Source: Candidatus Portnoyibacteriota bacterium (GTDB lineage: Bacteria > Patescibacteriota > Minisyncoccia > Portnoybacterales > GWB1-42-6). From it: a stretch of 33,641 nt of DNA. Below the pieces are notes generated by a model. That model was given only the letters and a program-made list of their open reading frames with translations. It was not told where the DNA came from and searched no databases. This document shows, one piece after another, positions 30,167 through 33,641 of the stretch. Position numbers and translations under genes: made by a program. Each line of letters starts with the position of its first letter. Positions within the stretch are counted from its first letter, which is position 1. The DNA is taken from assembly GCA_016208745.1 (NCBI GenBank), contig JACQXN010000024.1, positions 1 through 33,641 on the forward strand, written 5' to 3'.

Positions 30167-30316
30167 AGCGCTGGCTTCTGGTAGCCGCCGAGCTTAATGA
30201 GTGGCCAAAAATAGGCTTCCTATAAAAATTAAAGTTTATTAAGGAAGGCTTTATAGACGACACAGTCGCAGAAGTCGGCTTCATTGCCGGGCTCCTATCA
30301 AAGGGAGCCCTTTTTC
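30167..30316 (+). ncRNA. candidate structured small RNA, family unknown
   Basis: About 150 bases between a promoter-like sequence and a strong terminator, with no ORF. GCTGGCTTCTG (30170-30180) pairs with CAGAAGTCGGC (30269-30279, two G-T pairs) to close a rod; inside, CTTCCT pairs with AGGAAG. Size and rod shape would suit a 6S-like RNA, but no diagnostic motif is seen. Confidence 0.35.
30289..30315 (+). terminator. terminator before rmuC
   Basis: GGGCTCC/GGAGCCC stem, loop TATCAAAG, then TTTTT. Confidence 0.85.
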
Positions 30317-30321
30317 TTTTC

Positions 30322-30350
30322 TAGACCTCGTTTGGTTTAAATGATAGAAT
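30322..30350 (+). promoter_or_regulatory. promoter abutting rmuC
   Basis: TAGACC, 17 bases, TAGAAT; seven bases then the ATG, the same geometry as at uppS, so a leaderless transcript is likely. Confidence 0.45.
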
Positions 30351-30357
30351 ATTATTA

Positions 30358-31431
30358 ATGAGCCAAACTATCTTAATTTTTCTTTTAATTTTTGCTGGCG
30401 CGGCGATTGGCGTTCCGGTTTATTTTTTATTGCGTAAACAAAAGCCCGAAAAGGACGAAACTCCAAATCAGGCGATTTTAATGATGCAGGAGCAATTAAA
30501 AGAAATAAGGCAGACATTGGATTCAAAAATGGGCGAGACAACAAGGGTTTTAAGCAACACGGCTGAGCTTTCGCAGAGGCAGCATTCGGAACGCATTCAG
30601 ACCGAAAGGGCTTTAACAGAAAAAATAACAAGACTGGAAGAGACAAGCAAGCAGGTGGTTGGTTTTGCCGACCAGCTGCAGGATTTGCAGGATATTTTAC
30701 AGAATCCAAAACACAGAGGGGTGCTTGGCGAATATTATCTGGAAACGGTTTTAAAAAATGTTTTGCCGCCAAAAAATTATCAGATGCAATACGGATTTAA
30801 AAACGGCGATATTGTTGACGCCGTTGTTTTTGTTAAAGAAAAGATAATTCCCATTGATTCAAAATTTTCCTTGGAAAACTATAATCGCATTTTGCAGGAA
30901 AGAGACGAGAGCCGCAAGGAGGACTTGGAGAAGCAGTTTAAATCCGATTTAAAAATAAGGATTGATGAAACAGCAAAATATATCAGGCCCCAAGAGGGAA
31001 CAATGGATTTTGCGTTTATGTTCATTCCGGCCGAAGGAATTTATTATGATTTATTAATAAATCAGGTCGGCGCAGTCAAAGTTAACACGCGCGATTTAAT
31101 AGAATACGCTTTTAAAGAAAAACACGTGATTATTGTTTCGCCAACTTCATTCTTTGCTTATCTCCAAACGGTTATGCAAGGCCTGCGCGCTTTGCAGATT
31201 GAAGAGTCAGCCAAAGAAATCAGAAAATACGTTGAAATGCTTCAGAAACATCTTTTGAGCTACGAAGATTATTTAAAAAGACTGGGCAATAATTTGGGCA
31301 CGACGGTTAATATGTATAACAAAGCCTACAAGGAATTTAGCAAGGTTGATAAAGATGTGGTGAAAATAACGGGCAAGGCGCAAGACATAGAGCCAATGCA
31401 AATTGAAGGACCGAGCGAGGAGGAGGAATAA
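30358..31431 (+). CDS. rmuC: RmuC-family DNA recombination protein
   Basis: 357 residues. One N-terminal membrane helix (2-22), a long coiled coil (about 33-110, QAILMMQEQLKEIRQTLDSKMGETTRVL...), then the RmuC domain: QNPKHRGVLGEYYLETVLKNVLPPKNYQMQYGFKNGDIVDAVVFVKEKIIPIDSKFSLENYNRI, with the PD-(D/E)xK-like D-A-V and D-S-K residues, then YIRPQEGTMDFAFMFIPAEGIYYDLL and VIIVSPTSFFAYLQTVMQGLRALQIEESAKEI. RmuC limits inversions at short inverted repeats, which fits a genome dense in palindromes. No Shine-Dalgarno. Confidence 0.93.
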   Translation: MSQTILIFLLIFAGAAIGVPVYFLLRKQKPEKDETPNQAILMMQEQLKEIRQTLDSKMGETTRVLSNTAELSQRQHSERIQTERALTEKITRLEETSKQVVGFADQLQDLQDILQNPKHRGVLGEYYLETVLKNVLPPKNYQMQYGFKNGDIVDAVVFVKEKIIPIDSKFSLENYNRILQERDESRKEDLEKQFKSDLKIRIDETAKYIRPQEGTMDFAFMFIPAEGIYYDLLINQVGAVKVNTRDLIEYAFKEKHVIIVSPTSFFAYLQTVMQGLRALQIEESAKEIRKYVEMLQKHLLSYEDYLKRLGNNLGTTVNMYNKAYKEFSKVDKDVVKITGKAQDIEPMQIEGPSEEEE

Positions 31432-31435
31432 TTTT

Positions 31436-31517
31436 AAAATCCAAATCCCTCCCAACCTCCCCTTAAAAAGGGAGGAGCCGTTCCCTCCTTTTTAAAGGAG
31501 GGTCAGGGTGGATTTTT
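31436..31517. repeat. CCTCC palindromic element, copy 6
   Basis: AAAATCCAAATCC and GGGTGGATTTTTT ends; internal palindromes CCTCCCCTTAAAAAGGGAGG and CCCTCCTTTTTAAAGGAGGG. Ends 13 bases before the next ATG. Confidence 0.75.
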
Positions 31518-31530
31518 TGATTTCGTTCTC

Positions 31531-32568
31531 ATGCTTTATCTTAGGCCTCTAATTTTTTCTTTCATTCTTACCTGCGCTTTTGTGCCGCTCATTTATTGGG
31601 CGGCTATTAAATTTTTAAAATGGCCGAATAGGCCGCGCGATATTCACAAAGGCGCTGTGCCCAGAATTGGCGGAGTGGCCTTAATAATTGTTTTTTGGTT
31701 GGCAGTTTTTTTAGATAAAAACTTAATAATTGATAAGCCGCTTTGGGGATTATTTATTGGCTCAATAGTTATTTTGATTTTTGGCATCTGGGATGATTTA
31801 AAAGATTTAAAGCCAAAAATTCAGCTGGCTGTTCAGGCGTTGCTAGCCTTAATTATTATTGGCGCTGGCGTTTCAATTAGTTACATAAGAAATCCTTTCG
31901 GCGGGGAGATTAGACTAGACCAGTGGCAACTAACAATAGGCGATAGCCATTTTTCAATAATCGGAGCAGTATTTATTATCGCCTGGATTATTTTGATAAT
32001 TAATATAATTAATTGGCTTGACGGCTTAGATGGTTTAGCGGGCGGAGTTTCTCTGATTGGATTTGTGGCGATATTTTTATTGAGCATTTCATCAATTATT
32101 AATCAGCCGCCGATCGGAATTTTAAGTATTGTTTTGGTTGGCGCGCTTTTGGGATTTTTAATTTTTAATTTCCCGCGAAAGCGCGGAAGTATAATTTTTC
32201 TTGGCACTTCAGGCAGTGTATTTCTAGGTTTTATGCTCGGTTCATTAAGCATACTTTCTGGCAGTAAGGTTGCTACCGCTCTTTTGGTTTTGGGGCTCGC
32301 GGTTTTGGATGCTTTTTGGGTTATCTGGCAGAGGATAAAAAATAAAGCTCCGATTTGGAAAGGCGATAATCGTCATCTCCACCACCAGTTATTAAGGGCT
32401 GGCTTATCGCAAAAGCAGGTTGTTATTCTATTTTGGCTAGTAAGCGCCGCTTTTGGGGCCATTGCCTTAATTTCAGGGACTCAAGGCAAACTCCTTGCAT
32501 TTTTAGGGCTTTGTGCTATAATGGGTTCAATTGTTTTTACTGTAAAAAAACTAAAAAATATTCCCTGA
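31531..32568 (+). CDS. undecaprenyl-phosphate sugar-1-phosphate transferase (MraY/WecA/TagO family)
   Basis: 345 residues with about ten membrane helices. Moves a sugar-1-phosphate (GlcNAc-1-P in WecA/TagO) from UDP-sugar to undecaprenyl phosphate. Motifs: RPRDIHKGAVPRIGGVAL, GIWDDLKDLKPKIQL (the DD motif), INWLDGLDGLAGG (catalytic Asp motif, N-x-x-D-G-x-D-G-L), FNFPRKRGSIIFLGTSGSVFLGF and DNRHLHHQLLRAGLS (the H-x-H-H cytoplasmic loop). These favour WecA/TagO over MraY. The stop codon lies inside a palindromic repeat. It shares the lipid carrier made by UppS. Confidence 0.92.
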   Translation: MLYLRPLIFSFILTCAFVPLIYWAAIKFLKWPNRPRDIHKGAVPRIGGVALIIVFWLAVFLDKNLIIDKPLWGLFIGSIVILIFGIWDDLKDLKPKIQLAVQALLALIIIGAGVSISYIRNPFGGEIRLDQWQLTIGDSHFSIIGAVFIIAWIILIINIINWLDGLDGLAGGVSLIGFVAIFLLSISSIINQPPIGILSIVLVGALLGFLIFNFPRKRGSIIFLGTSGSVFLGFMLGSLSILSGSKVATALLVLGLAVLDAFWVIWQRIKNKAPIWKGDNRHLHHQLLRAGLSQKQVVILFWLVSAAFGAIALISGTQGKLLAFLGLCAIMGSIVFTVKKLKNIP

Positions 32569-32650
32569 GCAAGCGAACGAAGAGAGCGCGTCGAAGGGTT
32601 CGTGGAGCCTTCGACTGTGCGTCCCGCAAAGGCGTGACGCTTCGCTCAGG
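32564..32650. repeat. CCTGAGC/GCTCAGG palindromic repeat
   Basis: CCTGAGC...GTCGAAGG and CCTTCGAC...GCTCAGG arms with GAGCGCGT and GCGTGACGC between. It supplies the stop codon of the sugar transferase and is the same family as the typA insertion. Confidence 0.7.
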
Positions 32651-32655
32651 CGATA

Positions 32656-32976
32656 ATGAATATGCAATTTGCCGTAATTAAGACTGGCGGAAAGCAATAT
32701 AAGGTTTCTCCCGGCCAAAAAATTAAAATAGAAAAATTAGACGCTCCTGAAAAAGGGGGCGTGGTTTTTGATGAGGTTTTATTGGTTGGTGATGATAAAG
32801 AAACCAAAATCGGCCAACCATTTATTAAGGGCGCCAAAGTTGAAGGGAAAATTCTGGAGCAGGGGAGAAATAAAAAGATTATTGTTTATAAGTATAAGTC
32901 TAAAAAAAGATATCAGGTTAAACGCGGTCATAGGCAGCCGTTTACGATGGTGGAGATTAAAAAAATTGTTGTATAA
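32656..32976 (+). CDS. rplU: 50S ribosomal protein L21
   Basis: 106 residues, or 104 from the second Met. Binds 23S rRNA and L20 in the large subunit. Family pattern: MQFAVIKTGGKQYKVSPGQKIKIEKLD, GGVVFDEVLLVGDDKETKIGQPFIKGAKVEGKILEQGRNKKIIVYKYKSKKRYQVKRGHRQPFTMVEIKKI. The YKYKSKKRYQVKRGHRQPFT block is diagnostic. No Shine-Dalgarno. rpmA (L27), usually next door, is absent; an unknown gene follows. Confidence 0.96.
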   Translation: MNMQFAVIKTGGKQYKVSPGQKIKIEKLDAPEKGGVVFDEVLLVGDDKETKIGQPFIKGAKVEGKILEQGRNKKIIVYKYKSKKRYQVKRGHRQPFTMVEIKKIVV

Positions 32977-33016
32977 TTTTTCAGTTCCTAAAATAAAAAA
33001 TAGGAGGTAAGGGATT

Positions 33017-33457
33017 ATGAAGGTAGAATGTGATTGCCGTTTCACAAAAAAATTGCTAGCTGGCCAGGAAGTGCGATTGAAACCTGGCATTCCAGGAAAG
33101 CTAGAAATCTGTGCTCTTTGCGGCAGTTATTCTGCGAGGATAAGTAGGCGCGGTTTTAAGAGGGGGGCTATTGGAAGAATTCGTCTCAATCAATACCAGG
33201 TAGAGCCAACCTCGGAGGATTATCAAAAAAGAAAAGCAATGTTAGAAAGCTATGGCTGGGAGGAAATCTGCGTTGAGCGGGGATGGGCGCCGAGCTACGA
33301 GTCCCCATATCGTTGGTATTTGGGTTGGTGGCATCATTTATTGACTGCCAGAGACTTTAAGTATGTCCAGACAATTGAAGAGGCTCAGCGTTTGGACGAC
33401 GAATATCGGCAGGCGATGTTTGAAAAAAACTTTTTTCAGTCAAGGAATACTTTGTGA
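33017..33457 (+). CDS. hypothetical protein with Cys motifs, 146 aa
   Basis: Not recognised. N-terminal CDCRFTKK and CALCGS pairs (about residues 5-7 and 32-35) could bind zinc, followed by a basic RRGFKRGAIGRIR stretch. The C-terminal half is rich in aromatic residues (GWAPSYESPYRWYLGWWHHLLTARDFKY), then EEAQRLDDEYRQAMFEKNFF. Strong Shine-Dalgarno (TAGGAGGTAAGG) and a terminator after it. The zinc-finger-like start and basic patch hint at RNA or DNA binding; nothing firmer can be said. Confidence 0.65.
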   Translation: MKVECDCRFTKKLLAGQEVRLKPGIPGKLEICALCGSYSARISRRGFKRGAIGRIRLNQYQVEPTSEDYQKRKAMLESYGWEEICVERGWAPSYESPYRWYLGWWHHLLTARDFKYVQTIEEAQRLDDEYRQAMFEKNFFQSRNTL

Positions 33458-33473
33458 TTAAGCATAAAAAACA

Positions 33474-33499
33474 CCCCCGACCACTCGGTCGCGGGGTTT
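33474..33499 (+). terminator. terminator after the 146-aa gene
   Basis: CCCC-C-GACC against GGTC-GC-GGGG with a one-base bulge, loop ACTC, then TTTC. Confidence 0.7.
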
Positions 33500-33516
33500 C
33501 TAATTACTTGATAAAC

Positions 33517-33534
33517 CGCCGGCTTTAGCCGGCG
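33517..33534. repeat. short GC-rich palindrome
   Basis: CGCCGGC-TTTA-GCCGGCG, a perfect 7-bp hairpin unlike the AT-rich surroundings. Confidence 0.6.
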
Positions 33535-33568
33535 TGTGCGTTTAAAGCGTAGCTCGCGGATATATAAT

Positions 33569-33599
33569 AAAATCACCGCCCAAGGAAGGAGGTGATTTT
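33569..33599 (+). promoter_or_regulatory. hairpin that sequesters a Shine-Dalgarno
   Basis: AAAATCACC and GGTGATTTT form a perfect 9-bp stem directly before the ATG; the Shine-Dalgarno GGAAGGAGG lies in the loop and 3' arm. Confidence 0.5.
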
Positions 33600-33641
33600 A
33601 TGTTTTCCAATCGAAGATTATATCAATTGGACCACTGCACA
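33600..33641 (+). CDS. start of an unknown gene, cut by the window end
   Basis: Only MFSNRRLYQLDHCT is visible. A very strong Shine-Dalgarno (AAGGAGGTGA) at proper spacing supports the start. Confidence 0.5.
   Translation, partial: MFSNRRLYQLDHCT

Noticed and set aside
30167-30316. SRP RNA, tmRNA or 6S RNA
   Set aside because: No GGAA tetraloop motif of SRP RNA, no tRNA-like end of tmRNA, and no diagnostic 6S bubble can be recognised; kept only as an unclassified candidate.

Overview
This window reads as chromosomal DNA of a Patescibacteria/CPR bacterium, most likely Parcubacteria-like. That placement is an inference from protein content and style. Translation and wall genes are short and streamlined (an Obg without a C-terminal extension, compact RplJ, RplU and MraZ). 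Many genes lack a Shine-Dalgarno, some promoters sit directly on the start codon, and intergenic palindromes are dense. The genes are bacterial throughout: Obg, TypA, MltG, UppS, MraZ-RsmH-FtsL-FtsI-MurF, Lgt, an undecaprenyl-P sugar transferase, L10/L7-L12 and L21.

Layout. 1-3.8 kb: 3' end of an HI0933-type flavoprotein, obgE, a SAM methyltransferase and typA. 3.9-5.3 kb: two unknown genes; the second looks serpin-like at its C-terminus. 5.3-9.2 kb: a 148-bp MITE-like element, a LysM/RlpA-like wall protein, uppS, a Cys-rich metallothionein-like mini-gene, pcm and mltG. 9.4-14.7 kb: an accessory block holding a small basic protein, a Mu-Gam-like gene with a broken frame, then a tight operon of a five-repeat (homing-endonuclease-associated type) protein, ParB, and a single ORF fusing a complete sigma-70 factor to RNase III. 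14.7-16.1 kb: L10-leader attenuator and rplJ-rplL. 16.4-18 kb: a PP2C-like protein and an HTH/nucleotidyltransferase-like regulator. 18.0-18.4 kb: an intact tRNA-Val(CAC) lying inside the split halves of a second tRNA, itself inside the split halves of a third. 18.6-23.7 kb: the division/wall (dcw) cluster. 23.8-28.3 kb: a small Cys protein, purD, tRNA-Glu(CTC), a small membrane protein, a cyclophilin and malic enzyme. 28.3-33.6 kb: a frameshifted HExxH protein, lgt carrying in-frame repeat insertions, a candidate structured RNA, rmuC, a WecA/TagO-type transferase, rplU, an unknown Cys protein and the start of another gene.

How they work together. UppS supplies the lipid carrier used by the sugar-phosphate transferase. 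MurF, FtsI, FtsL, MltG and the RlpA-like protein build and remodel septal peptidoglycan, and Lgt matures lipoproteins. MraZ probably regulates its own cluster through repeated GTGGATAA boxes. RplJ/RplL are controlled by the L10 leader.

The strongest candidates for something new are the sigma-RNase III fusion in an operon with ParB and a repeat protein, the nested tRNA locus, and palindromic repeats inserted in frame into lgt (and apparently typA). A second pattern is that unknown accessory genes tend to have strong Shine-Dalgarno sites and their own terminators, whereas core genes mostly have neither.
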